A DNA stretch of 52,959 bases, taken from contig BAIF02000085.1 in the NCBI GenBank assembly GCA_000509105.1, forward strand, positions 1-52,959. Direction: 5' to 3'. A program made the translations under genes and the position numbers. Source of the DNA: Clostridiales bacterium VE202-21. GTDB taxonomy: Bacteria > Bacillota > Clostridia > Lachnospirales > Lachnospiraceae. Shown piece by piece: positions 36,822 through 45,720 of this stretch. Below the pieces are notes generated by a model. The model did no database searches and had not been told where the DNA came from. It worked only from the letters and a program-made list of their open reading frames with translations. How positions within the stretch are numbered: position 1 is the stretch's first letter; each line of letters starts with the position of its first letter.

Positions 36822-36870
36822 GGGCGGGAACTAAAAGATAACCTGTTATATCAAAGGAGGATTTTATAAT

Positions 36871-39123
36871 ATGACTCATTATGATCAGTGGGAAGGATTT
36901 AAGGGAAGGCTATGGAGAGATGACATCAATGTCCGGGATTTTATTCAAAACAATTATACTCCTTATGAGGGCGATGAGAGCTTTCTGGAAGGACCTACAG
37001 AAGCTACAAATAAACTCTGGGGCAGGCTGCAGGAGCTGCAGCGGGAAGAACGGGCGAAGGGCGGCGTCCTGGATATGGAGACAGAGGTTGTTTCCGGCCT
37101 GACGGCTTATGGGCCGGGATACATTGATGAAGAGATGAAGGAACTGGAGACGGTAGTCGGTCTCCAGACAGATAAGCCGCTTAAGAGAGCATTTATGCCT
37201 TTTGGCGGTATCAAGATGGCGGAGCAGGCATGTACGACTTACGGGTATCAGCCGAGTGAGAAGCTGCATGAGATTTTCACCAAATACCACAAAACACATA
37301 ACCAGGGGATTTTTGATATCTATACCCCGGAGATGAAAAAGGCGCGCCATAATAAGATCATCACAGGACTTCCGGATACATATGGCAGAGGGCGTATAGT
37401 GGGCGATTACCGCCGTGTAGCTCTTTACGGAATTGACCACCTGATTGAACAAAAAATGGTGGACTTTAACGAAACCGAAAGACACGGAATGAAGGGAACC
37501 GATTTTCGTCTGAGAGAAGAAGTTGCGGATCAGTTAAAGGCGCTCAAAGACATGAAGGAGATGGCGGCTGTCTATGGGTTTGATATATCCAAGCCGGCAA
37601 AGGATGCGAAGGAAGCAGTGCAATGGCTGTACTTCGGCTATCTTGCGGCAATCAAGACGCAGAACGGTGCCGCGATGAGCGTTGGAAGAATCTCTACTTT
37701 CCTGGACATCTATATCCAAAGGGATATGGAAAAGGGAATTCTGACAGAGGCACAGGCACAAGAACTGATCGACCATATGGTGATGAAGTTCAGGATGGTC
37801 AAGTTTGCCAGGGTTCCTTCCTATAACGAACTGTTCTCCGGTGACCCGGTATGGGCAACGCTGGAAGTGGCAGGGCTGGGGCAGGACGGCAGATCTATGG
37901 TGACCAGGAATGATTATCGTTTTCTGCACACCCTGGAGAACATGGGACCGTCGCCGGAGCCGAATCTGACGGTGTTGTATTCTTCCCGCCTTCCGGAGGC
38001 GTTTAAGAACTATGTATCTTACATTTCTATCGAGACAAGCTCCATCCAGTATGAGAACGATGATGTGATGCGACCGGTATGGGGAGATGATTATTCCATA
38101 TGCTGCTGTGTATCTGCAACCCAGACGGGAAAAGAAATCCAGTTCTTCGGCGCCCGTGCGAATCTTGCCAAATGCCTGCTGTATGCAATCAACGGTGGTG
38201 TGGATGTAAAGACCAGAGAACAGGTAGCTCCTGCATATAAGCCGGTTACTACAGAATATCTGGAGTATGAGGATGTCATGGATAAGTATGACAAGATGAT
38301 GGACTGGCTGTCAAAACTATACGTGGACACCCTGAATATGATCCATTACATGCACGATAAGTATTATTATGAGGCGGCGGAGATGGCGCTGATTGATACA
38401 GATGTAAGAAGAACATTTGCAACAGGAATTGCAGGATTCTCACATGTAGTAGATTCTTTAAGTGCAATAAAATATGCCAAGGTCAAAGTCATCCGTGACG
38501 AGACGGGAATGGCTGTGGATTACGAGACAGAGGGTGATTTCCCAAGATACGGAAATGACGACGACCGGGCGGACGATATTGCAATCTGGCTGCTTAAGAC
38601 CTTCATGGGCAAGCTGAAAAAATGCCATACATACAGAAACTCAGAGCCGACAACCTCTATCCTCACAATCACATCCAATGTGGTTTACGGAAAAGCGACG
38701 GGCTCCATGCCTGACGGAAGAAAGGCGGGGGAACCGCTTGCACCGGGCGCAAATCCTTCCTATGGCGCGGAGAAAAACGGTCTGCTGGCATCTCTGAACT
38801 CCGTTGCAAAGCTTCCTTATGAAGAGGCGCTGGACGGAATCTCTAATACTCAGACGATCAATCCTGGTGCACTGGGGAATGACGAGGCGGAGCGTATTGA
38901 GAATCTTACCCGGGTGCTGGACGGATATTTTGAACAGGGGGCGCACCACCTGAACGTCAATGTGTTTGGCAGAGAAAAGCTGATCGATGCGATGGAACAT
39001 CCGGAAAAAGAGGAATATGCAAACTTCACAATCCGCGTGTCCGGATATGCAGTTAAGTTTATCGACCTGACACGTGAGCAGCAGATGGACGTAATCTCCA
39101 GAACATGCCACGCGGATATGTAA
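36871..39123 (+). CDS. pflB: pyruvate formate-lyase (formate C-acetyltransferase)
   Basis: A 750-residue glycyl-radical enzyme that splits pyruvate with CoA into acetyl-CoA and formate under anoxic conditions. The catalytic cysteines are in [13 protein letters not shown] (Cys412-Cys413 by position, with an extra Cys411). The glycyl radical is Gly725 in [10 protein letters not shown] near the C-terminus. [19 protein letters not shown] and the N-terminal WEGFKGRLW fit true PFL rather than diol dehydratase relatives. AAAGGAGG precedes the ATG. The activating enzyme follows after 103 bases. Confidence 0.95.
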   Translation: MTHYDQWEGFKGRLWRDDINVRDFIQNNYTPYEGDESFLEGPTEATNKLWGRLQELQREERAKGGVLDMETEVVSGLTAYGPGYIDEEMKELETVVGLQTDKPLKRAFMPFGGIKMAEQACTTYGYQPSEKLHEIFTKYHKTHNQGIFDIYTPEMKKARHNKIITGLPDTYGRGRIVGDYRRVALYGIDHLIEQKMVDFNETERHGMKGTDFRLREEVADQLKALKDMKEMAAVYGFDISKPAKDAKEAVQWLYFGYLAAIKTQNGAAMSVGRISTFLDIYIQRDMEKGILTEAQAQELIDHMVMKFRMVKFARVPSYNELFSGDPVWATLEVAGLGQDGRSMVTRNDYRFLHTLENMGPSPEPNLTVLYSSRLPEAFKNYVSYISIETSSIQYENDDVMRPVWGDDYSICCCVSATQTGKEIQFFGARANLAKCLLYAINGGVDVKTREQVAPAYKPVTTEYLEYEDVMDKYDKMMDWLSKLYVDTLNMIHYMHDKYYYEAAEMALIDTDVRRTFATGIAGFSHVVDSLSAIKYAKVKVIRDETGMAVDYETEGDFPRYGNDDDRADDIAIWLLKTFMGKLKKCHTYRNSEPTTSILTITSNVVYGKATGSMPDGRKAGEPLAPGANPSYGAEKNGLLASLNSVAKLPYEEALDGISNTQTINPGALGNDEAERIENLTRVLDGYFEQGAHHLNVNVFGREKLIDAMEHPEKEEYANFTIRVSGYAVKFIDLTREQQMDVISRTCHADM

Positions 39124-39226
39124 ACAGGCAGCACCTTTTTGACGGCAGACCGTTTTACGGGCCGGTTTGTTTACGGATTAATTCAGTTATAAATCATGTA
39201 GAAAGTTTTATTTTGAGGTGAATACG

Positions 39227-40000
39227 ATGACAGAGCAGAACAATCTGAAAGGATATATCCATTCTCTTGAAAGCTTTGGTTCCGTAGACGGACCCGGCGT
39301 CAGATATATTATTTTTATGAGCGGCTGCGCCATGCGCTGCCAGTTCTGCCACAATCCGGATACGTGGAACATGCAGTCGGGGACACAGTATACCGCTGAC
39401 GAACTGCTTGGGCAGGCTTTAAAATACCGCTCCTACTGGGCGAGTAAGGGCGGTATTACCGTAAGCGGTGGAGAGCCGCTTCTCCAGATCGAGTTTCTGA
39501 CAGAACTGTTTCAGAAGGCAAAAGCAGCCGGGATCCATACGACTCTGGATACAAGTGGCAATCCATTTACCAGAGAAGAACCTTTCTTCGGCAGATTCCA
39601 GGAACTGATGAAGTATACGGATCTGGTATTGCTGGATATCAAACACATGGATGAACAGCAGCATGAGATTCTGACCGGATGCACGAACCGGAATATTCTG
39701 GATCTTGCGGCCTGTCTTTCGGAGATGGGGAAACCGGTCTGGATCAGGCATGTGCTTGTACCGGGGAAAAGTGATAATGATGAGTATCTTCGTAGGCTGG
39801 ATGCATTTATCGGGACACTGGAGAATGTGGAGAAGGTGGAGGTGCTTCCCTACCATACGCTGGGGGTATTTAAATGGAAAGAACTGGGGCTTACATATCC
39901 TCTGGAGGGGGTGGAAGTGCCCTCGAAGGAGCGCATAGAGAATGCGGAGAGGCTTTTGCATGTGCATGGGCGAGGCCCGGTGGAAAGTGTTTCTGAATGA
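39227..40000 (+). CDS. pflA: pyruvate formate-lyase activating enzyme
   Basis: A 257-residue radical SAM enzyme that installs the glycyl radical in PflB. The cluster-binding motif is GCAMRCQFC, with Cys34, Cys38 and Cys41. GSVDGPGVRYIIFMSGC and the SAM-binding GGITVSGGEPLLQ are typical. No extra ferredoxin domain is inserted, so it is the short PflA type. ATG 39227 is used; the GTG at 39218 is part of its GAGGTG ribosome binding site. Confidence 0.94.
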   Translation: MTEQNNLKGYIHSLESFGSVDGPGVRYIIFMSGCAMRCQFCHNPDTWNMQSGTQYTADELLGQALKYRSYWASKGGITVSGGEPLLQIEFLTELFQKAKAAGIHTTLDTSGNPFTREEPFFGRFQELMKYTDLVLLDIKHMDEQQHEILTGCTNRNILDLAACLSEMGKPVWIRHVLVPGKSDNDEYLRRLDAFIGTLENVEKVEVLPYHTLGVFKWKELGLTYPLEGVEVPSKERIENAERLLHVHGRGPVESVSE

Positions 40001-40012
40001 GGAATTGAAAAA

Positions 40013-40040
40013 TTGTTATCCGGTATTTATTCATTATAAA
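40013..40040 (+). promoter_or_regulatory. candidate antisense-RNA promoter facing the toxin gene
   Basis: TTGTTA (40013-40018), a 16-base spacer and TATAAA (40035-40040) on the plus strand. Transcription would begin at the 3' end of the small toxin gene and run antisense to it, the arrangement of txpA/ratA-type systems. No terminator for this RNA was identified. Confidence 0.4.
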
Positions 40041-40049
40041 AACAATGTG

Positions 40050-40142
40050 TCACATTACATTAAAAATTAAATAAAAGAATGTCAGTAACGCCAAAATAAA
40101 CATTCCAAAAGCCATAAGGTCTTTAAAATCGAAATGTTCCAT
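40050..40142 (-). CDS. 30-residue holin-like type I toxin candidate
   Basis: A short hydrophobic peptide: an acidic/aromatic start MEHFDFKDLM, then one transmembrane segment AFGMFILALLTFFYLIFNVM. The DLMAFGMFILALLTF pattern matches the putative holin-like toxin (TxpA/BsrG-type) family of Firmicutes. The ribosome binding site GGAGGTGAT is excellent, at 5 bases or so from the ATG at 40142. Such toxins insert in the membrane and are normally silenced by an antisense RNA; a plus-strand promoter at 40013-40040 could supply it. Family assignment is by pattern, with fair confidence. Confidence 0.65.
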   Translation of the reverse strand: MEHFDFKDLMAFGMFILALLTFFYLIFNVM

Positions 40143-40249
40143 AGATATCACCTCCATTCCTATGTAGAATAGAGGCCAATACACCCTGAAAACACGGTTA
40201 CTCCATAGATTGAAGTTCTGATTGGATTGGCTAAGAGAGTTAAGGGGGA

Positions 40250-40278
40250 TTGAACAACAAATACAGTCATGGTATACT
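40250..40278 (+). promoter_or_regulatory. promoter upstream of the CD3324-family gene
   Basis: TTGAAC (40250-40255), a 17-base spacer and TATACT (40273-40278). Confidence 0.6.
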
Positions 40279-40312
40279 GACAGCATAGTGTTATCTTTAG
40301 GTGGTGATGATT

Positions 40313-40411
40313 GTGTGTAAGAATAAGAATAGGAAAAATGATGCAGGACTCTGTGCAAAGCCAGAATCAGGAGCGACATTTGCATGGAGTAGTTTCGCGT
40401 CGCTAAGTTAA
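40313..40411 (+). CDS. possible 32-residue small protein
   Basis: A frame starting at GTG 40313 (MCKNKNRKNDAGLCAKPESG...) behind AGGTGGTGAT, between a good promoter and the CD3324-family gene. It is basic and has no hydrophobic segment. Nothing is recognised. It may be a leader peptide or not translated at all. Confidence 0.25.
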   Translation: MCKNKNRKNDAGLCAKPESGATFAWSSFASLS

Positions 40412-40458
40412 TACAGCTGGCTTTGCTGCTTGACTTCATGATCAAGGAGGGAGCCTGT

Positions 40459-40722
40459 ATGAAATATAAGAATGCAAATACAATTCTCCCGGATGCTTTA
40501 GTCGAGGAACTGCAGAAGTATGTGCAGGCAGGATATATTTATATTCCTGCAAAAGACGATCAGCATAAGAAGTGGGGAGAGTTGTCCGGGTATCGGAAAG
40601 AGCTTGCAAAACGCAATGCGGTTATTGTTGAGCAATATCGCGGCGGCATGTCTATAGAAGAACTTGCCGCGTGTTTTTCGCTCTCGGTATATGCTATAAG
40701 AAAGATAATCTATCAGAAATGA
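40459..40722 (+). CDS. CD3324-family small HTH protein
   Basis: An 87-residue protein resembling the CD3324 family of Clostridia. The first half reads ILPDALVEELQKYVQAGYIY and IPAKDDQHKKWGELSGYRKE. The second half has a Mor-like helix-turn-helix, MSIEELAACFSLSVYAIRKI. It is probably DNA-binding. AAGGAGG lies 8 bases before ATG 40459. It is expressed from the promoter at 40250 and ended by the terminator at 40726. Its 3' end has replaced the end of the TetR gene on the other strand. Confidence 0.75.
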   Translation: MKYKNANTILPDALVEELQKYVQAGYIYIPAKDDQHKKWGELSGYRKELAKRNAVIVEQYRGGMSIEELAACFSLSVYAIRKIIYQK

Positions 40723-40725
40723 TTG

Positions 40726-40783
40726 AAACCGCAGCCTGCAGCTCACAATAGAACGAAATTGTGAACCACAGGTGCGGTTTTTT
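40726..40783 (+). terminator. intrinsic terminator after the CD3324-family gene
   Basis: AAACCGCA-CCTG pairs with CAGG-TGCGGTTT around an inner CTCACAAT / ATTGTGA stem and ends in TTTTTTG. Confidence 0.85.
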
Positions 40784-40799
40784 GTTGGTTTAACAGTAT

Positions 40800-41055
40800 A
40801 GGATTCTATGATACTGTCCTGTGTTTCAGCATGATTCAGTACAATAATATCAGCAAATTCCTTCATCAGCAAATTCGTTGAGTATTCTATCACTTCATCC
40901 TTAGATTTAAAGTATCTGTAAAAGGTTCTCCTTCCTAACGCTGCTTTATCGACAATCCTGGATATTGTGATATCATGGTAGTCTTTTTTGTCTAACAACT
41001 CATATAAAGCTTCTATAATCCGTTTTTTCGTTTGGTTATTTTCTTTAAAGTACAT
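40800..41055 (-). pseudogene. truncated TetR-family regulator
   Basis: ATG 41055 (behind AGGAG on the minus strand) opens a typical TetR N-terminus: QTKKRIIEALYELLDKKDYH, DITISRIVDKAALGRRTFYR YFKSKDEVI. After about residue 86 the similarity ends and the frame continues into the terminator and the antisense of the CD3324-family gene, stopping only at 40498. The ligand-binding domain (about 100 residues) is therefore lost. It diverges from the membrane protein at 41220, its likely former target. Confidence 0.7.
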
Positions 41056-41219
41056 ATGTTTCTTCTCCTGTTCCACCCATGGCACATATTTAAAAATATG
41101 TATCACTTCTACCGGATATCTTGTCCGGATCATCTGACCGTATTATACTAGATTACAGACCAATGCACAAGTGTGTCATGTTGCTTTATCTATGTGAAAC
41201 ATACAAAAGGAGGATTGCT

Positions 41220-41723
41220 ATGTTATTAACAATTGAATGTATTTTCGCATGTGGGGTCTTTTCATTTATGATACTTCCCCCACTTTACAAAAACCCTGTC
41301 AACCAAATTATGTCCTATCCAAAAGAAATCAGAATGCGGGTAGAAAGTCTGCCGCAATATAAGGGGGTTATAGATAAAATAGAAAAAAGACATTTATCAA
41401 TAAAAATAATTTTTATATTTTTGATTGCCATTGTACTTGCGGTACTTGCGTATTTTTCCGGTGCAAAAACATTCACATCTGCATATATACATGTGTTCAT
41501 ACTATTTTTTGTTGTAAATATTTACGATTTGCTGGTTTTAGATATTGGACTTTTCTGCCACAGCAAAAAAACAAGAATACCCGGAACAGAAGATATGGAT
41601 AAAGAATATAGAAATCCGCGGCACCATATTATAGGTGCCGGGATAGGAATTATTATAGGTGCTGTTGTTGCACTGTTATCAGGTGGTATAATACATGTTG
41701 TTTCAATATACCTTCTTGTTTGA
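41220..41723 (+). CDS. membrane protein of unknown function
   Basis: A 167-residue protein with four hydrophobic segments (about 3-19, 57-79, 84-104, 137-163). The segment LPPLYKNPVNQIMSYPKEIR after the first helix is distinctive, and such proteins occur next to TetR genes in Clostridia, but I do not know a function. AAAGGAGG lies 7 bases before ATG 41220. Its expression was probably controlled by the divergent TetR, now truncated. Its last 21 bases overlap the converging AraC gene. Confidence 0.65.
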   Translation: MLLTIECIFACGVFSFMILPPLYKNPVNQIMSYPKEIRMRVESLPQYKGVIDKIEKRHLSIKIIFIFLIAIVLAVLAYFSGAKTFTSAYIHVFILFFVVNIYDLLVLDIGLFCHSKKTRIPGTEDMDKEYRNPRHHIIGAGIGIIIGAVVALLSGGIIHVVSIYLLV

Positions 41724-42689
41724 GATACTCCGCACCGGTCTGATATACTTCCAGAACCGCTCCGGATTAAAGTAAAAGTAAATGATTCTGCCAGGGGTAG
41801 TGTCATAGCAGTAACCAGTGCCTGTGAAATCAAAAGATGCCATTGCCTTTTCGACCTTTTCCTCTATACTGCGGTTTTCCTGCTCATAATTAAAGGGACC
41901 GTGCTCAAAAACAAGATACTCGGCTTCAGGAACATCAACCAGAAGCATTTGCGGCGGGACTACTCCTTTGTAATCGACGGGAAGACGCGCGCCGTAACAT
42001 TCTGTACGCGGGATTCCCCAATCGCAGAGCCTGCCGTCCGGGTCATTCATATATGCCATAAGCTGGCCGCTGCCGCTGTTGGTTTCGCTCCCTCCGTCGT
42101 CATCCAATTTTCCCTTGATACTATCGAGCAAGCCGCAGATTGTTTCGCAGTCTTGGCCTGGGATATGGCTTTGCTTTTCCCAAAAATCCCAATACCCGTT
42201 ACTTTCATAATTCTTAATGTGCAAAAACTTGTGTGCCGGGATGGTTACAAAATAAATTTTAATGTCATCTGTAGTTTTTATCATACCTATCTCTCCATAT
42301 CCAAAAAAGTAACGGTCGAAAGGGTTTATTTTTGTACGGAGAACGACAGGCCTTGGATTCTTCCTGTACTCACTTGGAGTTACGCCATATGTTTTTTTGA
42401 AAGCCCTGGTAAAGGCCTCATGTGATGAAAAGCCATAATCAAAAGCAATTTCCAAAAAGCTTTTTTCACTGTCACGCACCTCTTTTAATGCAAAGGCTAA
42501 TTTTCTATGCCGCAGATAATCCCGAAACTGCATGCCCGCTGTTTCTTTAAACTTTCTGGTTGAATAAAACTCGGAATAGCCCAGCCTGCGGGAAAGGCAG
42601 CTTAGAGTCAAAGCGTCATCATTATAATTTTTAATACAGTTGTCAATTTCATCAACGATGATTTGAATTTGTTTCTGCCATTCGTACAT
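41703..42689 (-). CDS. AraC-family regulator with GyrI-like effector-binding domain
   Basis: A 328-residue regulator. The N-terminal double HTH (about 10-112) has LTLSCLSRRLGYSEFYSTRK and EIAFDYGFSSHEAFTRAFKK TYGVTPSEYR. The C-terminal GyrI/BmrR-like ligand domain (about 135-315) has FVTIPAHKFLHIKNYE, EAEYLVFEHGPFNYE and the closing IIYFYFNPERFW. Such proteins respond to drug-like small molecules. RBS GAGGTG precedes the ATG. It converges with the membrane protein gene with a 21-base overlap. Confidence 0.88.
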   Translation of the reverse strand: MYEWQKQIQIIVDEIDNCIKNYNDDALTLSCLSRRLGYSEFYSTRKFKETAGMQFRDYLRHRKLAFALKEVRDSEKSFLEIAFDYGFSSHEAFTRAFKKTYGVTPSEYRKNPRPVVLRTKINPFDRYFFGYGEIGMIKTTDDIKIYFVTIPAHKFLHIKNYESNGYWDFWEKQSHIPGQDCETICGLLDSIKGKLDDDGGSETNSGSGQLMAYMNDPDGRLCDWGIPRTECYGARLPVDYKGVVPPQMLLVDVPEAEYLVFEHGPFNYEQENRSIEEKVEKAMASFDFTGTGYCYDTTPGRIIYFYFNPERFWKYIRPVRSISNKKVY

Positions 42690-43019
42690 TATTGTTCACC
42701 TCATCTCAATCGCCCTATACTTATTATAAAGAAATAAAGGAATTACTGCTTGATTTAACTTGCTGTTATTTCTGTTCTTTTCATAGTTTAATTTTTGTTA
42801 TCTGATCTGCAATCTTCACGCCGCTGCCTTTCTGTTTAGAAGCTATTCGTGCTATGGTAATTATTATAAGCGTATAATTCCTTCATATCAAGAAGCTAAT
42901 GTCAGGCAGGAAGCGGTGAAAGGGCTGTACCGTTTAACTCATCTTAAAATGGGGGATGACAGCAAGAAATGTGAAAATAGATGATCTAAAAAGCAGTATA
43001 ATATGTTCAGGAGGTCAGA
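42690..43019. other. divergent promoter region between two AraC genes
   Basis: This 330-base AT-rich region has no gene. Likely -10 elements are TATAAT on the minus strand (42728-42723) for the 42689 gene, and TATAAT at 42873-42878 and 42997-43002 on the plus strand. No good -35 partners were found, which fits activator-dependent promoters. Confidence 0.45.
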
Positions 43020-43892
43020 ATGAAAACAAATAACATTGATACAATTCAAGAAGTGGTAGATTACATTGAGGAGCACCTGGAAGAAGCGTTGAACCTGGAT
43101 AGTATTTCCGGGAAGATGCATTATTCGAAATACCATTTGAGCAGAATGTTTGTAAGTATTGTAGGCTTTACACTGCATCATTATATCCAGAGAAGGCGTT
43201 TAACCGAAGCGGCAAGATCACTGATCTTTACTGACAAACCGATCATGGAAATTGCTTTGTGTGCCGGATATGAGACACAGCAGTCCTTTACGGCCGGCTT
43301 CAAAGCTCTGTTCAAATGCAGCCCGCAGGCGTTTCGTAAGAAGCGGGAATTTTATCCGTACCAGTTAAAGTTTACGGCTGACGGACAGGCAAGGCTGAGG
43401 GGAGACAAGATGATGGATATCAGAACCGTAGAATGCGGCAGAATAGTGTTAGTGGGTTTCAAGAAAAATGTTCGTTTTGGTTTTTTTAATATTGGAAAAT
43501 GCTGGCGTAAGTTACATGCGAAAAAGCAATTGATTTCACACAGGAATGATATGGATTTTCTGATTGGGCTTAATGACTATACAAAATGGGATTTAGAAAA
43601 TGAAAAACAGCCGGCGTTTGATTATCTGGCTGCAGCAGAAGTTGACCATATTGAGAATATCCCTGCAGGTATGGAGGTAAAAGAGCTGCCGGCATGCAAG
43701 TATATTGTCTTCAGTTTCAGGGCTAAATGCGAAGACAGCCTGCAGCCGGTTGCTGATTACGTCTATAAAGAATGGTTTCCCCAATCGACCAGCCAGCTGA
43801 ATGACCATGCACGGTATGATTTTGCAAAATACGGAGAAAAAGCAGATAAGGACGGAAAAAGCCCGATCGAATACTGGGTGCCGGTATTATAA
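43020..43892 (+). CDS. AraC-family regulator with C-terminal effector-binding domain
   Basis: A 290-residue regulator. The N-terminal double HTH (5-110) has LDSISGKMHYSKYHLSRMFV and EIALCAGYETQQSFTAGFKA LFKCSPQAFRK. The C-terminal half (about 135-290) has KELPACKYIVFSFRAKCEDS and ends IEYWVPVL, matching the GyrI-like/effector-binding domain. It is transcribed away from the other AraC gene. AGGAGG precedes ATG 43020. The next gene in the same direction is a Vat/CatB-like acetyltransferase, a possible target. Confidence 0.88.
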   Translation: MKTNNIDTIQEVVDYIEEHLEEALNLDSISGKMHYSKYHLSRMFVSIVGFTLHHYIQRRRLTEAARSLIFTDKPIMEIALCAGYETQQSFTAGFKALFKCSPQAFRKKREFYPYQLKFTADGQARLRGDKMMDIRTVECGRIVLVGFKKNVRFGFFNIGKCWRKLHAKKQLISHRNDMDFLIGLNDYTKWDLENEKQPAFDYLAAAEVDHIENIPAGMEVKELPACKYIVFSFRAKCEDSLQPVADYVYKEWFPQSTSQLNDHARYDFAKYGEKADKDGKSPIEYWVPVL

Positions 43893-43908
43893 AGGGGTCA
43901 GACCCTTT
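43891..43908. repeat. GGGGTCAGACCC-type hairpin
   Basis: AAAGGGGTCAGACCCTTT overlaps the last bases of the AraC stop codon. Fifteen bases are identical to part of the hairpin at 24511-24554. The rest of the gap to 44120 shows no gene; AATATAATAATAAG near 44025 may hold a -10 element. Confidence 0.55.
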
Positions 43909-44120
43909 TGCCCACCATTTTCAGAATATTCTTAAATTAACAAATTGTCTTCGGGTAGGAAAGCCAATGTATACTAAACACTGCTGTAGTATCTGGTATA
44001 TTGAGAATGCTGGTTCGGAAAGTTAATATAATAATAAGCAGTCGTCGTTAACAGAGGATATGATAAAACGGCGTCTGCAGATCAGAATTAGCGATGTACT
44101 AGAGGACAGGAGGAATTCAA

Positions 44121-44747
44121 ATGGCAGCACCAGAAAAAATATACCCGCGGACAGGAGATAACCAGACGATCTATCTGAAAAATGCAATTACCAATCCGAA
44201 TATTAAGGTTGGCGATTATACGATGTATCATGATTTTGTTAAAGATCCCCGGGAGTTTGAAAAAAATAACGTTTTGTATCACTATCCGGTCAATAGAGAC
44301 CGACTGAACATCGGAAAGTTTTGTTCCATTGCTTGTGGAGCAAAGTTTCTTTTTAATAGCGCAAACCATTCAATGGAATCACTCTCAACCTATCCGTTTC
44401 CACTGTTCTTTGAGGAATGGGGACTTGACAGAAATGATGTGGCAGATGCCTGGGACAATAAAGGCGATATCATAATCGGTAATGATGTCTGGATTGGATA
44501 TGAGGCTGTTATACTGTCCGGGGTAACAATAGGGGATGGCGCCATAATCGGCGCCAGGGCCGTTGTAACAAGAGACGTCCCGCCATATACGATTGTCGGC
44601 GGAGTGCCCGCAAAAGCGATTAAAAAGAGATTTTCTGAAGCCACAATCGCCTCTTTGCTCAGAATACAGTGGTGGAACTGGTCAAAAGAGAAGATCGCAG
44701 AAAATATCGCTGCAATTAAAGCAGGCCGCATTGAGCAACTGAAGTAG
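44121..44747 (+). CDS. Vat/CatB-type xenobiotic O-acetyltransferase
   Basis: A 208-residue left-handed beta-helix acetyltransferase. The catalytic His is in NSANHSMESLSTYPF. Hexapeptide repeats follow in GDIIIGNDVWIGYEAVILSG and VTIGDGAIIGARAVVTRDVP. The N-terminal NITNPNIKVGDYTMY-like segment (here AITNPNIKVGDYTMYHDFV) and RLNIGKFCSIACG are typical of streptogramin A and CatB-type chloramphenicol acetyltransferases. It could confer resistance or act on another alcohol. AGGAGG precedes the ATG. Confidence 0.88.
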   Translation: MAAPEKIYPRTGDNQTIYLKNAITNPNIKVGDYTMYHDFVKDPREFEKNNVLYHYPVNRDRLNIGKFCSIACGAKFLFNSANHSMESLSTYPFPLFFEEWGLDRNDVADAWDNKGDIIIGNDVWIGYEAVILSGVTIGDGAIIGARAVVTRDVPPYTIVGGVPAKAIKKRFSEATIASLLRIQWWNWSKEKIAENIAAIKAGRIEQLK

Positions 44748-44797
44748 CTACAGAGCCAGACTGGAATTTCAAGGTACGTTTAGAGCGTGTCTGCGCT

Positions 44798-45421
44798 TTA
44801 GGCTTTTTTTTCACTGTGATCTTCCCTATCTTGCGTATCGTATTCTCCGGCTGCCATGATAACACGTTTGATTTTCAAGCAGGTCAGGTCTCGGGCACGG
44901 GAAAAGGTGGCCTCCAGGGCAGGCGTCCCCGTGCCAGTATTCGCAAACAGCACGGCACAACTGTCTTCCTGGATCAGAAGGCTCTGCCTGTGTTCAATAG
45001 AATCAGCGGGATAAGGATCAGATCCAAACAGCATAAGGTTCTGATTAATACTGCAGAGGTCGTTCACAAAATGAATGCGTGAAAGCATTCCATATTGGTA
45101 CTCGGTTTTGCAGTACCCATTTAATTTATGGAATATATCCAGAAAATATTTTTGCGATGTAGCTTTGGGAAGATAGAACTGTGCATGAGGGCTTGCAAAC
45201 AGAAAATACTGAATTTCTCTGACCGGCTCAATGCAGCCGGCAGGAAGAATGATAATATCAATATCATTAAGAATCGTATCCGCCTGAGATATGTCTCTGC
45301 GGAAAGATCCTGAGCCTGAGGAAACAAACAGCAGCTTTTTCCCGCAGGCATCAATATACCAGGTAGGATTGCATAAAAAGCGTCCGGACGATGGTGTCTT
45401 AGTAAAAGTTGAGATTTTCAT
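44798..45421 (-). CDS. metallo-beta-lactamase-fold protein lacking metal ligands
   Basis: A 207-residue protein with the strand pattern of the metal-dependent hydrolase family: an N-terminal NPTWYIDACGKKLLFVSSGS, then DIDIIILPAGCIEPVREI where active members have LSHGHYDHTGG, and SLLIQEDSCAVLFANTGTGT where they have a CSH motif. None of the metal-binding His/Asp residues of HxHxDH are present, so catalysis by the usual mechanism is not expected. AGGAG precedes the ATG. No partner gene is obvious. Confidence 0.55.
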   Translation of the reverse strand: MKISTFTKTPSSGRFLCNPTWYIDACGKKLLFVSSGSGSFRRDISQADTILNDIDIIILPAGCIEPVREIQYFLFASPHAQFYLPKATSQKYFLDIFHKLNGYCKTEYQYGMLSRIHFVNDLCSINQNLMLFGSDPYPADSIEHRQSLLIQEDSCAVLFANTGTGTPALEATFSRARDLTCLKIKRVIMAAGEYDTQDREDHSEKKA

Positions 45422-45593
45422 GATTTACTCCTCATACAATGGCAGGCATATGTAAGTGAGCCTGGTGTTAACCTGATTTCAAGTAAAGTTATTACTGATT
45501 GGATAGAGCAAAAAAATAATTTCTTTTATAATTTACCACATTACCGCAATAAAGACAAGCTAAACTTATTGACGGGTATATGATAGGGAGATG

Positions 45594-45646
45594 TTGGGGA
45601 GGATGCCCATTTCGCCCGCAATTCACTTCGCGGCCTCCCCCACCAA
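45594..45646. repeat. GC-rich intergenic hairpin
   Basis: TTGGGGAGG pairs with CCTCCCCCACCAA across a 31-base loop. It lies between the divergent MBL-like and FAD/Rieske genes. A TATAAT at 45664-45669 after it may be the -10 of the latter. The AT-rich remainder (45422-45593) shows no gene. Confidence 0.4.
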
Positions 45647-45720
45647 TTCTTTCCCAGTTTTTGTATAATTCCCGCATCTAAGACGCATCCTATTCAGAAG
45701 AATGTATTGAGGTGAATAGT

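Noticed and set aside
36871..39123. PflB-like diol dehydratase or choline lyase
   Set aside because: The adjacent cysteine pair CCVS and the short dedicated activase fit pyruvate formate-lyase; diol-type enzymes have a single Cys with a GCxE motif.
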